Assembly (NCBI GenBank): GCA_016793465.1
Contig: JAEUJW010000090.1
Span: 1-64,000, forward strand
From: Myxococcales bacterium
GTDB taxonomy: Bacteria > Myxococcota > Polyangia > Nannocystales > Nannocystaceae
Direction of reading: 5' to 3'
DNA: 64,000 nt
In this document: in pieces, positions 12,252-21,090 of the stretch
Numbering within the stretch: the first letter of the stretch is position 1
Layout: each line of letters starts with the position of its first letter
Notes under the pieces: model-generated
The model's input: only the letters and a program-made list of their open reading frames with translations
Told to the model about the DNA's origin: nothing
Databases searched by the model: none
Made by a program: the position numbers and the translations under genes

Positions 12252-13165
12252 ATCTGCCGAACAAGAAGCCGGTGCTGGGCCGCGGGCTCGGCGCGCTGAT
12301 CCCGGGGGCGCGGCCGGCCGCGGCCGAGGCCCCCGCCCCGTCGCCGCCGGGCGCGGCGACGGTGCGCAGCCTGCCGATCGAGAGCCTGGTGCCGAACCGC
12401 GATCAGCCGCGCAAGCACTTCGAACAGGCGCTGCTGCGCGAGCTGGCCGACAGCATCCGCATCCACGGGATCGTGCAGCCGATCATCGTGACGCCGCACG
12501 ACGACCCGCCGGGCTCGTACGTGATCGTGGCCGGCGAGCGGCGCTGGCGGGCGGCCCAGATCGCGGGGATGCACGACGTGCCGGTGGTCGTGCGCGACAC
12601 GCCGGAGAGCGACCGCCTCGAGATCGCGGTGCTCGAGAACCTCCAGCGCCTCGACCTCAGCCCGATCGAGGAGGCGCAGGCCTACCGCCAGCTGATGGAC
12701 GTGCGCGCGTACACCCAGGAGCAGCTGGCCGAGCGGCTCGGCAAGGACCGCAGCACCGTCGCCAACGCGATGCGGCTGTTGAAGCTGCCGGCCAAGGTGC
12801 AGGGGCTGGTGCAGGAGGGGCGCCTCAGCATGGGCCACGCGCGCGCCCTGCTGGCGCTCGAGGACCCGGCCGACATGATCGACCTGGCGCTGACGGCGAT
12901 CGAGAAGGGCTACACCGTGCGGGCGATGGAGCGGGCGGTGAAGCTGCGGCTGGCCCCGCCGGCCGCGCCGAACGAGGCCAAGGGGGCCACCGAGATCATC
13001 GTCCGCGACCTCGAGAGCAAGCTGCGCCACGCGCTCGGGGTCAAGGTCGCGGTCAAGACGAGCGCGCAGAAGAAGGGCAGCGGGACCATCGAGGTGCCGT
13101 ACACGACCCTCGACGAGCTCGACCGCCTGCTGAAGATCTTGATGCCGTCCGAGGCCGAGGGCTGA
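12248..13165 (+). CDS. parB: Chromosome-partitioning protein ParB
   Basis: ParB (305 aa), the CTP-dependent parS-binding clamp. It opens with the conserved GRGLGALIPG box that touches ParA. An Ala/Pro linker follows, then the CTPase fold with PNRDQPRKHF, GERRWRAAQ and ENLQR motifs. The helix-turn-helix parS-binding region (YTQEQLAERLGKDRSTVANAMRLLKLP) and a C-terminal dimer domain complete it. The start GTG overlaps the parA stop. No parS-like 14-16-bp site (GTTTCACGTGAAAC type) was noticed nearby, but a full scan was not possible by eye. parAB near the origin is common in bacteria. Confidence 0.95.
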   Translation: MNLPNKKPVLGRGLGALIPGARPAAAEAPAPSPPGAATVRSLPIESLVPNRDQPRKHFEQALLRELADSIRIHGIVQPIIVTPHDDPPGSYVIVAGERRWRAAQIAGMHDVPVVVRDTPESDRLEIAVLENLQRLDLSPIEEAQAYRQLMDVRAYTQEQLAERLGKDRSTVANAMRLLKLPAKVQGLVQEGRLSMGHARALLALEDPADMIDLALTAIEKGYTVRAMERAVKLRLAPPAAPNEAKGATEIIVRDLESKLRHALGVKVAVKTSAQKKGSGTIEVPYTTLDELDRLLKILMPSEAEG

Positions 13166-13367
13166 TCGCCGCGGCGACCGGCGGCGCAAGGCGGGCGCGT
13201 CCGGGCCGCCGGCGGAATCTGCGGGGCGTGCCGGGTCCGTCGCGGGCGGCCCGCCGTCCGGCCGCGTAGAGCCCGGTTGACGGCGTTTTTGCGGGTGGGA
13301 CATGCGCGTACGCGCCGCCCGTTCACGTCGCGCGCGCCGCTCGGATCCGTTACGAGAGGGGCTTCCC
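13166..13367. other. Non-coding gap before the Cys-rich lipoprotein gene
   Basis: About 200 very GC-rich bases with a possible TTGACG -35 (13276-13281) but no convincing -10 box. A GAGGGG ribosome site directly precedes the downstream ATG 13368. Nothing else recognised. Confidence 0.3.
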
Positions 13368-14747
13368 ATGGACTCTCCTCTGCGTCGCTCCCTGTTCGCC
13401 CTGGCCGCGCTGGCCGCCTGCAACGGCGGCGAGAACACGACCGAGTTCATGACGCCGAGCACGACCGGGACCGGGTCGTCGAGCTCGGACTCGGGGGGCG
13501 AGGTGACGACGCCGACGAGCACGACGCGGGGCGACACAAGCACGGGGCCGCAGACCGAGACGTCGCCGACCGCGACCACGCCGCCGGAGCACACCTCGAG
13601 CGGGAGCGAGTCGACGTCGACGTCGACGGGCCCGGAGCACACCAGCGGGAGCACCGCGAGCGGCGAGGTGACGGCGTCGTCGAGCGAGGGCGGGTCGAGC
13701 TCGACCGGCGATCCGGCGCCGAGCTGCGACGACGACGCGCTGAACCAGGACGAGACCGACGTCGACTGCGGCGGCGCGCTGTGCGACGGCTGCGCGCCGG
13801 GCGGGGTGTGCGAGGTGGACGCGGACTGCCTGGGGGGCTGGTGCGACGGCGGCGTGTGCGGCGATCCGGGCTGCCTCGTCGACGCCGACTGCGACCCGCT
13901 CGACGAGCCGTGCGCGAACTTTTGGTGCAACCTCGAGACCAAGGCCTGCGAGGGCGAGCCGACCAACGAGGGCGACCTGTGCGACGACGGCGACGCGTGC
14001 ACGAGCTTCGAGCAGTGCACGCTCGGCGTGTGCGCCGACGGGGTCGCGGTCGACTGCAGCGGGCTCGACAACGCCTGCGGGCTCGGCCTGTGCGACCCGG
14101 ACGACGGCGGGTGCAAGGCCAGCCCGCTGCCCGACATGGAGGGCAAGCCGTGCGACGACGGGTTCGTGTGCACGCCCGACGACGCGTGCACGGCGGGGCT
14201 GTGCGGGGTCGGCGGCCCGGGCTTCCTGTGGTTCGAGGACTTCACCGATCCGGACCCGGGCATCGAGCTCGGGCCGCAGTGGGCGATCGGCGCGGCCGTG
14301 GCCTCGCCGGTGGGCAAGAACGGGGCCGACCCCGACGACGACCACTCGCCGAGCGACGACAAGATGCTGGCCGGCACGCTGATCGGCGCGCTGTTCCCCA
14401 ACGGGGCGTTCGCCAGCACGTGCCTGACGACCCCGCCGATCGACACCAACGGGCAGCCGTCGCTGTGGCTGACGTTCTGGCGCCACCTCCACGTCGACAA
14501 CCTGCCGTTCATGACCAACACCATCGAGGTGTGGAACGGCAAGGAGTGGAAGGAGCTCGAGTCGGGTTACCCCAACCCGGGCGTCGGCGACGTCGGCTGG
14601 ACGCTGAAGAGCTACGACATGACGGACCACATCAACACGGCGCTGCAGGTGCGCATCTGCGTGGCCCAGACGGCGGCGGCCAAGGCGGTCGGGGGCTGGA
14701 GCGTCGACGACATCACCATCGGGCCGTTCGTGTGCACGCCGAACTGA
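13368..14747 (+). CDS. Cysteine-rich lipoprotein with long Thr/Ser/Gly linker
   Basis: A 459-residue lipoprotein: signal MDSPLRRSLFALAALAAC with lipobox Cys18, then about 100 residues of TTG/STS-rich linker. A Cys-rich region follows (about 120-290) with spaced pairs such as DVDCGGALCDGCAPGG, CDDGDACTSFEQC and CDDGFVCTPDDAC, the pattern of myxobacterial Cys-rich repeats. The C-terminal globular part (FLWFEDFTDPDPG... SVDDITIGPFVC) looks like a carbohydrate-binding/MAM-like beta-sandwich. Likely an outer-surface adhesion or binding protein (inference). A GAGGGG ribosome site fixes the start. The next gene begins 10 bases later. Confidence 0.75.
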   Translation: MDSPLRRSLFALAALAACNGGENTTEFMTPSTTGTGSSSSDSGGEVTTPTSTTRGDTSTGPQTETSPTATTPPEHTSSGSESTSTSTGPEHTSGSTASGEVTASSSEGGSSSTGDPAPSCDDDALNQDETDVDCGGALCDGCAPGGVCEVDADCLGGWCDGGVCGDPGCLVDADCDPLDEPCANFWCNLETKACEGEPTNEGDLCDDGDACTSFEQCTLGVCADGVAVDCSGLDNACGLGLCDPDDGGCKASPLPDMEGKPCDDGFVCTPDDACTAGLCGVGGPGFLWFEDFTDPDPGIELGPQWAIGAAVASPVGKNGADPDDDHSPSDDKMLAGTLIGALFPNGAFASTCLTTPPIDTNGQPSLWLTFWRHLHVDNLPFMTNTIEVWNGKEWKELESGYPNPGVGDVGWTLKSYDMTDHINTALQVRICVAQTAAAKAVGGWSVDDITIGPFVCTPN

Positions 14748-14757
14748 GGGGGACGCG

Positions 14758-16281
14758 GTGAGCCAGCGCGAGCCCACCCACCCCGCCGTGCCGCCCGGGC
14801 TGTGGCTGCGCGCGGCCGCGGCGGCGGCCGATCGCCACACGATCGACGCGCTGGGGATCCTGTCGCCGATCCTGATGGAGCGGGCCGCGCTGGCCTGCGC
14901 CGAGGTGGTCCAGCGGGCGCGCGCGGGCCGACCGGTGCGCGTGCTGTGCGGGCCGGGCAACAACGGCGGCGACGGCGTGGCGATCGCGCGGATCCTCCAC
15001 GGGCGCGGGGTGCCGGTGCAGGTGCACCTGCTCGGCGCGCGCCGCGGGCACGACCTGGCCGCGCAGATCGCGATGGCGACGGCGCTCGGGGTGACGATCG
15101 AGGAGGGGCTGCCGCCGCCGCCGGGCGAGCCGGTGGTGATCGTCGACGCGATGCTCGGCACCGGGGCCGCGCCGCCGCTGCGCGGAGACATGCTCGCGGG
15201 CGTGGTGTGGGCCAACGAGGCCAACGCGACGCGGGTGGCGGTCGACCTGCCGACGGGGGTCGACGCCGACACCGGGGCGACGCCGGGGCCGGCGATCCGC
15301 GCCGACCACACGATCACGTTCCAGCGCAGCAAGCCGGGGCTGCACGTCACGCCGGGCCGACAGCACGCGGGCGAGGTGGTGGTGGCGGACATCGGCCTGG
15401 TCGAAGCGCCAGGTCCCTCGGGACAGGTGACGCTGATCGCCCCGGGCGAGGTGCGCGGCTGGCTGGCGGGGCTGCGGCCGGGCGCGCACAAGGGCGAGCG
15501 CGGGCACGTGGCGATCGTCGGCGGCAGCGCGGGCACGCCGGGCGCGGCGGTGCTGGCCGGCACGGCGGCGCTGCGCGCGGGCGCGGGCATCGTGACGATC
15601 GCGGCCGGCGACGCCGAGGTGCAGGCGCAGCTCCTGGCGCACCGTCCGGAGCTGATGGTGACCGGGCACGCCGACCCGCCGGTGCCGGGCGCGGGCGTGC
15701 TGGTGGTCGGTCCGGGGCTGACGGCGCCCGACGAGCGCGCGGGGCTGGCGTTCCTGTGGCGCGGGGATGCGCGGCCGGCGGTGTGGGACGCGTCGGCGCT
15801 GGTCGAGATCCCCGGGGACACGCCCGGCGGGCCGCGCGTGCTGACGCCGCACCCGGCGGAGGCCGGCCGCCTGCTGTCCCTGCGGACAGGTGAGAGCTGG
15901 ACGGCGGCGCGGGTGCAGGCCGATCGCCTGGCGGCCGCGCGGGCGCTGGCGGCGTGCACCGGCGCGGTCGCGGTGCTGAAGGGCGAGGGCTCGGTGGTCG
16001 CGGAGGGCGAGCGGGTGGCGGTCGCGGTCAGCGGGTCCCCTGCCCTCGCCACCGCGGGCACCGGCGACTGTCTGGCGGGGCTGATCGGCGCGCTGATGGC
16101 CCGCGGCCTCGAGGCGTGGGCCGCCGCCTGCGCGGGCGTGCATGTGCACGGGGTCGCGGGCGAGCTGGCCGACGCCAAACGGTTCGGGGCGGTCGCGTCG
16201 GACATCGCCGACGCGATCGGGCGCGCGGTCGCTGCGTTGCCGGCGGACCATCCGCGCTGGCCGCGTTCGTACCGCGGGTGA
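14758..16281 (+). CDS. nnr: Bifunctional NAD(P)H-hydrate epimerase / ADP-dependent dehydratase
   Basis: A 507-residue metabolite-repair enzyme. The N-terminal YjeF_N epimerase domain has the GPGNNGGDG motif (about residues 64-72) and the DAMLGTGAAPPLRG region. The C-terminal ribokinase-like dehydratase has GAHKGERGHVAIVGGS, LTPHPAEAGRLL and the catalytic loop ATAGTGDCLAG. Together they return damaged NADHX/NADPHX to NAD(P)H in the cytosol. GTG 14758 is preceded by GGGGG and lies 10 bases after the lipoprotein stop, so co-transcription is likely although the functions are unrelated. Two copies of the dispersed CAGGTCC/GGACAGG palindrome lie inside the coding sequence. Confidence 0.95.
   Translation: MSQREPTHPAVPPGLWLRAAAAAADRHTIDALGILSPILMERAALACAEVVQRARAGRPVRVLCGPGNNGGDGVAIARILHGRGVPVQVHLLGARRGHDLAAQIAMATALGVTIEEGLPPPPGEPVVIVDAMLGTGAAPPLRGDMLAGVVWANEANATRVAVDLPTGVDADTGATPGPAIRADHTITFQRSKPGLHVTPGRQHAGEVVVADIGLVEAPGPSGQVTLIAPGEVRGWLAGLRPGAHKGERGHVAIVGGSAGTPGAAVLAGTAALRAGAGIVTIAAGDAEVQAQLLAHRPELMVTGHADPPVPGAGVLVVGPGLTAPDERAGLAFLWRGDARPAVWDASALVEIPGDTPGGPRVLTPHPAEAGRLLSLRTGESWTAARVQADRLAAARALAACTGAVAVLKGEGSVVAEGERVAVAVSGSPALATAGTGDCLAGLIGALMARGLEAWAAACAGVHVHGVAGELADAKRFGAVASDIADAIGRAVAALPADHPRWPRSYRG
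15405..15427. repeat. Dispersed palindrome copy within nnr
   Basis: AGGTCCCTCGGGACAGGT, a member of the ACCTGNCCCNNGGGNCAGGT family, encodes part of the joint between the two enzyme domains (PGPSGQV). Confidence 0.4.
15871..15891. repeat. Second dispersed palindrome copy within nnr
   Basis: CTGTCCCTGCGGACAG is the core of the same palindrome family, translated as LLSLRTG in the dehydratase domain. Confidence 0.35.
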
Positions 16282-16622
16282 GCGCGCGCCGAAGGCGAGT
16301 CGCTCGGACGAGGGCGGCGATCGGGGACGTGGTCGGATTCGTCAGCGTGGAGGTCGAGCCGCGAGCCGTGCTGCGTGCGACGCCGCGGCGAGCGTGCGCG
16401 ACGCGGGCTTCGGGTCCGCGCGGGTCCGTGCGTGACCGCGGGTGCCCGCGGTTCGCCTCGCGCGGGTGACGTTTGTTCGCGAGTGCGCCGACGATGTCGC
16501 GGTCGCCGTCGGCGCGCGTGGACCGGAGCACGCGGCGGGGGTCGACGCTCCGGCGAATTTCCGCCACCCTGCGGACGACGCGTCCACGGGATGGTGGCGC
16601 GTCCCCTGCCCCGGATCCGTGT
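16282..16622. other. Non-coding gap (341 bases)
   Basis: GC-rich sequence with no open frame I would call a gene on either strand; the apparent open frames are stop-poor by composition. Short near-repeats of CGCGGG/GCCCGC occur around 16390-16470. No confident promoter was seen for the downstream lipoprotein gene. Confidence 0.4.
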
Positions 16623-18119
16623 ATGCACCGCATCGTCGCCGTTACGCTCCTGTGTCTGACGCCCCTCCTGCTGTCCGCCTGCGGCCGCGTGCCGAAGGCC
16701 ACCAAGACCCGCGAGTCGGGCCAGAGCGGCCTGATGGACGAGTCGTTCGCGGCCCAGAACAAGTGCAACCCGAAGAACCACCTGCGGCCGTTCATCATCG
16801 AGTGGGACGGCACGGACATGTCGAGCTTCGAGGCCTACGCGGCCAGCGACATCGTGGTGGTCCGCTACGAGGGCTGTGACATGCAGGTGCTCGACGAGTG
16901 CCGCAACGACAGCATCCGCGGGTCGCAGGGCGCGTACAAGGCGGTCGACTGGACCACCGGGCAGCTCGAGAAGATGCAGATCGCCAACGAGGGCGAGCTG
17001 TACGCCAAGCTGCCGCTCGGCAGCGCCTCGCTCGGCGGGCGGGTCGCGGGCGGCGAGAAGTTCGTGATGGAGTACTACGTCGCGGGCACGCGCACGGCCA
17101 CGCGCGCGGCGGTCTACCGCGAGGACATCGCCGCCAACCCCGGCTGCGAGGGCGCGACCCACTTCGTCTACAACTACAACCTCGGGGCGTTCGCGCTGGG
17201 CACGACCAAGAAGTTCGAGGCCGAGGCGGGGGTCAGCGCGTTCGGGTTCGGGACCGGCGGCAAGACGTCGAGCAACAGCCAGGTCGACAAGAAGGGCGGC
17301 GACCTCGGGGTGTGCAAGTCGGACTCGGCGACCGAGGTGGCCGGCTGCAAGGCGCCGATCCGCCTGACGCTGCGAGCGATCCGCGACGGCGCCAACCCCG
17401 AGAAGGAGGCCATGCAGGCGCCCGACACCCCGGAGTCGCTGAACGCGGCCGGGGTCGTCAACGCCAAGATCGAGAACAACGAGAAGGCCAACGCGCACAT
17501 GCAGTCGGCGATGTCGAAGTTCAACGCGAAGGACGGCAAGGGCTGCCTGTCCGAGCTCGACAGCTTCGACAAGGCCGCGCCGAAGATGAAGTCGACCGAC
17601 CCGAAGAGCCCGTACTCGATGACGCGGGCCAACTGCCTGATGATCACGGGCAAGTGCGACGCCGGCAAGCAGCTGCTGCGCAAGGCCTACGAGCAGCTGA
17701 CGCAGATGACGCCGGCGCAGATCGACTCGGCGGTGTCGAACACGGCGCAGTCGAACTGCCAGGGCGGGCTGACGCCGCGCGAGGAGCTGATCAAGGCCAG
17801 CGACACGCTCGGGGTGATCGCCCAGAGCGGCGACAAGCCGACGCCCGAGCGGTGCACCGAGCTGCACGACAAGATCAAGAAGCTGCTGCCGAAGACCCCG
17901 CCGCGCGACGACGAGGACTACGAGATCATCCGCATCGAGCCCGGCCTCAACGTGACGTACCTGCGCTGCCTGGCCCGCGCCGGCGACTGCAAGAAGGTCT
18001 ACAAGATGTTCGTGGCGACCACCTGGAAGCCGGAGGACCTGAAGAACGTGCCGCCCGACGTGATCCTCAGCTCGTTCGAGGGGTCGTACGAGAAGTGCAA
18101 GGGGAAGCCGGTCCAGTGA
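16623..18119 (+). CDS. Large lipoprotein with Cys-containing TPR-like C-terminal half
   Basis: A 498-residue lipoprotein with signal MHRIVAVTLLCLTPLLLSAC. The N-terminal half is globular and unrecognised (NHLRPFIIEWDGTDMSSFEAYA..., with a YEGCDMQVLDEC segment). The C-terminal half (about 300-498) looks helical and repeats a Cys pattern: KGCLSELDSFDK, ANCLMITGKCDAGKQLL, QSNCQGG and LRCLARAGDCKKVYKMFV. The next gene repeats exactly this half, so they are paralogues. The two genes overlap by 3 bases (GTG/TGA), which implies a translationally coupled operon of partner lipoproteins. Family and role unknown; assembly-platform or scaffold roles are guesses. Confidence 0.75.
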   Translation: MHRIVAVTLLCLTPLLLSACGRVPKATKTRESGQSGLMDESFAAQNKCNPKNHLRPFIIEWDGTDMSSFEAYAASDIVVVRYEGCDMQVLDECRNDSIRGSQGAYKAVDWTTGQLEKMQIANEGELYAKLPLGSASLGGRVAGGEKFVMEYYVAGTRTATRAAVYREDIAANPGCEGATHFVYNYNLGAFALGTTKKFEAEAGVSAFGFGTGGKTSSNSQVDKKGGDLGVCKSDSATEVAGCKAPIRLTLRAIRDGANPEKEAMQAPDTPESLNAAGVVNAKIENNEKANAHMQSAMSKFNAKDGKGCLSELDSFDKAAPKMKSTDPKSPYSMTRANCLMITGKCDAGKQLLRKAYEQLTQMTPAQIDSAVSNTAQSNCQGGLTPREELIKASDTLGVIAQSGDKPTPERCTELHDKIKKLLPKTPPRDDEDYEIIRIEPGLNVTYLRCLARAGDCKKVYKMFVATTWKPEDLKNVPPDVILSSFEGSYEKCKGKPVQ

Positions 18120-18982
18120 GCCGCGCGGGGCTGCTGGCGGCGGCGTTGCTGGCCGGGTGCGCGTCGGCGGCGACGTCGAGGCCGGCGTGTCCGCCGTGTC
18201 AGTGCGTGTGCAAGCAGGCCGACGCGGCGACGAGCGAGGCGCCGGCGACCTGCGCGTCGGCGGTCGCGGCGTCGTGTCCGCCGTGCCAGTGCGTGTGCAC
18301 CGGGCCGGGCGGCGGCGCGGGCAGCGGCGGCGGCGGCGGGCCGGCGGCGAGCGCGGGCGAGCGCGCGGCGAACGAGCGGGCGGCCGACCTGTTCGCCGAC
18401 GCCTCGAAGAAGATGAACCACCGCGACGGAGCGGGCTGCCTCGCCGACCTCGACGAGGTGGTCAAGCTGGCGCCGCGCTACGGGCGGACGAGCACGTACA
18501 TGCGCGGGCTGTGCGAGATGCTGGCCGGCAGGTGCCAGCAGGGCAAGCAGCGCGTGGGCGGCTACCTGCGCGAGGAGATGGGGCAGCACCCGGAGCGCGC
18601 GCAGCAGGCGGCCGAGTCGATGGCCGCGAACTACTGCCAGGGCGGCGACGCGAGCGACCGCGACAAGCTGCTCGGGGCCTACAACAACCTGGCGATGGCG
18701 GCCAGCGAGACGCACACGCCGGCCGAGTGCGGCGCGTGGGTGGCGACGATCAAGGCGCTGATCCCACGGGTCAAGCCGCGCGACGCCGACGACTACCAGG
18801 TGCGCAGCGCCGACAAGTCGCTGCCGACGCTGGCGGCCCTGTGCTACGGGCGCGCGGGCGACTGCGGGGCGGCGTACAGGTCGTTCGTCGGCGTCTGGAC
18901 GGCCGACGTGAAGCTGACCGAGGCCGACAGGCGCGCGGCGTTCGAGTCGTCGGTCGAGCGCTGCAAGGGCCAGAAGTACTAG
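18116..18982 (+). CDS. Paralogous lipoprotein with Cys-containing TPR-like domain
   Basis: A 288-residue lipoprotein read from GTG 18116, which overlaps the previous stop. Signal SRAGLLAAALLAGC, then two CPPCQCVC clusters separated by an Ala-rich spacer, a Gly-rich linker, and a helical domain aligned with the C-terminal half of the previous protein (GAGCLADLDEVVKLAP, GLCEMLAGRCQQGKQRV, ANYCQGGD, CYGRAGDCGAAYRSFV). The duplicated CxxCxCxC clusters near the lipid anchor are unusual and could bind metal or form disulfides. The stop codon abuts the first copy of a tandem repeat shared with the convergent gene. Confidence 0.75.
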   Translation: MSRAGLLAAALLAGCASAATSRPACPPCQCVCKQADAATSEAPATCASAVAASCPPCQCVCTGPGGGAGSGGGGGPAASAGERAANERAADLFADASKKMNHRDGAGCLADLDEVVKLAPRYGRTSTYMRGLCEMLAGRCQQGKQRVGGYLREEMGQHPERAQQAAESMAANYCQGGDASDRDKLLGAYNNLAMAASETHTPAECGAWVATIKALIPRVKPRDADDYQVRSADKSLPTLAALCYGRAGDCGAAYRSFVGVWTADVKLTEADRRAAFESSVERCKGQKY

Positions 18983-19218
18983 CGCAGGCGCTGCTCGAGC
19001 TGCTGCGCGGTGTCCCCTGGCGCCGCGCGGCCGGCGCGGGCTCGAAGTGCTATCGCAGGCGCTGCTCGAGGTGCTCCCCGGCGCTCGGCCGGCGCGGGCT
19101 CGAAGTGCTGGCGCAGGCGCTGCTCGAGCTGCTGCGCGGTGTCCCCTGGCGTCGCGCGGCGCTCGGCCGGCGCGGGCTCGAAGTGCTATCGCAGGCGCTG
19201 CTCGAGGTGCTGCGCGGT
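18983..19218. repeat. Tandem array derived from the 3' end of the convergent TPR/HEAT gene
   Basis: Four copies of a unit containing GCAGGCGCTGCTCGAG start at 18984, 19055, 19113 and 19191 (spacings 71, 58 and 78 bases). The last copy is the genuine 3' end of the minus-strand gene that stops at 19186; the others repeat its final codons (DTAQ(H/Q)LEQRLR) plus about 35 bases of trailer. The array fills the whole space up to the stop of the plus-strand lipoprotein gene. Confidence 0.85.
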
Positions 19219-21090
19219 GTCCTCGAGCACCGCGCGGTGCTCGGCCGGCACGAACTCGATCTGGCGGCGGATGTAGGGCAGCAGCTCGGGGTTGGAGAGC
19301 TGGCTGATCGCGGTGCTCGCGAGCTTGATGAACGGCTGCTCGCCCTCGCGGAGGCGGTCGCACAGGAAGTCGAGGGCCTCGACGGTGCCGATCTTGCCGA
19401 TCGCGTGGAGGGCGGCCTCGCGGGCGGTCTCGGGGTCGGGCAGGTCGCGGGCCTCGAAGATGCGGCGCAGCGGTTCGAACGCGTGGGGGAAGATCAGGCG
19501 GCGCACCGAGTTGGCGGCGGCGTTGCGCACCCCGGGCACCGGGTCGCGCAGGGCCTGGGAGACCAGGCCGAAGCTGCGTTTGAAGCGCAGCGCGCCCATC
19601 GCCCCGGCGACCGACTCGCGCAGCGGCGGGTCGCCGCGGCGATGCAGGGCCTCGAGCGCGGCGATCACCGGGTAGGCCCGGATCTGCTCGAGGCGGCGCA
19701 CGAGGTCGAGCTGGGGCACCGTCGGGCCGCGGCGCTCGATCTCGAGGACCAGCAGCAGCGCGTGGCGGCGCACGTAGTCGGGGAAGCGGCGGTCGGCCAT
19801 CACGCCGGCGGCGACCAGCGCCGGGTCGCCGGCGAGCTCCCACTCGGCGAGGTCGACGTACCAGACCTCCTCGTAGTCGGGCAGCTGCTTCAAGAATTCG
19901 GGCACGGGCATCGGCCGCGGGGCGTCGGTGGGGGCGTCGCCGAGGCGGCGCAGCAGGCGGAGGGCGCGCTCGCGCTGTTTGGCGGGCAGGTCGATCTGCG
20001 CCAGGCGGCGGTAGACGTCGGCGACCTGGCGGAACGCGCGGACCGAGGCGAAGCCCTCGGCGGCGGACAGGTAGGCGTTCTCGATGATCTGGATCGGGTG
20101 GCCGGCGGACTGGGCCTCGCCGGCGGCGCGCAGCCAGGCCTCGGCGCTGCGCCAGCGCAGGTCGTCGGCGTAGGTCAGGCCGGCGCGCGTGCAGTAGTCG
20201 GCGGCCTCGCGGAGGATGGTGGCGACGGCGTGGTGCTCGCCGGCCTCGCGGGCGAGCCCGACGAACGTCTCGTAGAGGCGCAGGGCGTCGAGCTTCAGGC
20301 CGTCGTCCTTCAGGATGCGCACCGAGTTGAGCAGGCCCTCGGCGACGTTCTCGAAGGCGCCGGCCTCGACGCCGAGGCGGGCGATCAGCTGGTAGCAGTC
20401 GAACGCGCGCTCGCGCAGGCCGTCCTGTTCGAACGCGTCGGCGACCTCCTCGACCGAGGTGGTGGCCTCGGCGAGGGCGATGCGGGCGCGGTCGTGCATG
20501 GGGCCGCTGGGGTCGGCGGCGGCCAGGCGGCGCAGGCACAGGCCGAAGTTGATCTTGGCGAGGGCGCGCTCGTAGGCGTGGCTGCGGCCGTCGCCGGGGG
20601 CGCTGGCGCCGGTGCGGGCGCCGCCGCGATCGGCGAGCAGGTCGGACGTCAGCAGGCGGGCCCACAGCTGGGCGGCGGCCTCGTCCTCCTTGGCGCGCTC
20701 GAGCTCGATGGCCTGGTGCACCGGCATGCCGCCGAGCGCGAACCACGAGGCGGCGACGCGGTGCTGGCCGGCGCGGGCGAGGTAGATGCCGTAGAGGCGG
20801 ACGGCGCGGAGGGCGTCGGGGTCGCCGGCGCGGGCGAGCGGGACCTGGGCCTGCAGCACCTCGGGTCCGGGCAGGTCGCGGGCGCCGAGGTAGGCCAGGC
20901 AGGCCATGGCCTCGCCCCAGTGGTTGGAGGCGCGCAGCGACTCGGCGAAGGCCCGCAGCCACTCCTCGTATTCGAAGTCGATGCGCTCGACCACCTGCAC
21001 GAGCTGGCGCAGGTAGATCTGGGCGTCGGCGTGACGGCCGGCGCGCAGGGCCCCCTCGGCCCGGATCCACACGAGGTTGGTGTCGATCAC
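19186..21090 (-). CDS. TPR/HEAT-like helical repeat protein coupled to a vWA gene
   Basis: A 634-residue soluble, mostly helical protein. Residues ~10-330 show tandem helix-turn-helix repeats of TPR character (HADAQIYLRQLVQVV, ALRLYETFVGLAREAG). Residues ~430-620 look like HEAT repeats (AYPVIAALEALHRRGDPPLRESVAGAMGAL, VPGVRNAAANSVRRL, EALDFLCDRLREGEQPFIKLAS). GTG 21090 has GGAGG 6 bases upstream and overlaps the vWA stop by 4 bases. A scaffold or adaptor for the vWA protein is likely from the coupling. No catalytic motif is seen. The final codons have been duplicated in tandem beyond the stop. Confidence 0.75.
   Translation of the reverse strand: MIDTNLVWIRAEGALRAGRHADAQIYLRQLVQVVERIDFEYEEWLRAFAESLRASNHWGEAMACLAYLGARDLPGPEVLQAQVPLARAGDPDALRAVRLYGIYLARAGQHRVAASWFALGGMPVHQAIELERAKEDEAAAQLWARLLTSDLLADRGGARTGASAPGDGRSHAYERALAKINFGLCLRRLAAADPSGPMHDRARIALAEATTSVEEVADAFEQDGLRERAFDCYQLIARLGVEAGAFENVAEGLLNSVRILKDDGLKLDALRLYETFVGLAREAGEHHAVATILREAADYCTRAGLTYADDLRWRSAEAWLRAAGEAQSAGHPIQIIENAYLSAAEGFASVRAFRQVADVYRRLAQIDLPAKQRERALRLLRRLGDAPTDAPRPMPVPEFLKQLPDYEEVWYVDLAEWELAGDPALVAAGVMADRRFPDYVRRHALLLVLEIERRGPTVPQLDLVRRLEQIRAYPVIAALEALHRRGDPPLRESVAGAMGALRFKRSFGLVSQALRDPVPGVRNAAANSVRRLIFPHAFEPLRRIFEARDLPDPETAREAALHAIGKIGTVEALDFLCDRLREGEQPFIKLASTAISQLSNPELLPYIRRQIEFVPAEHRAVLEDTAQHLEQRLR

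Noticed and set aside
11159..13367. A parS site near parAB.
   Set aside because: No match to the GTTTCACGTGAAAC-type core was seen in the flanks; a full scan by eye is not reliable, so no site is claimed.
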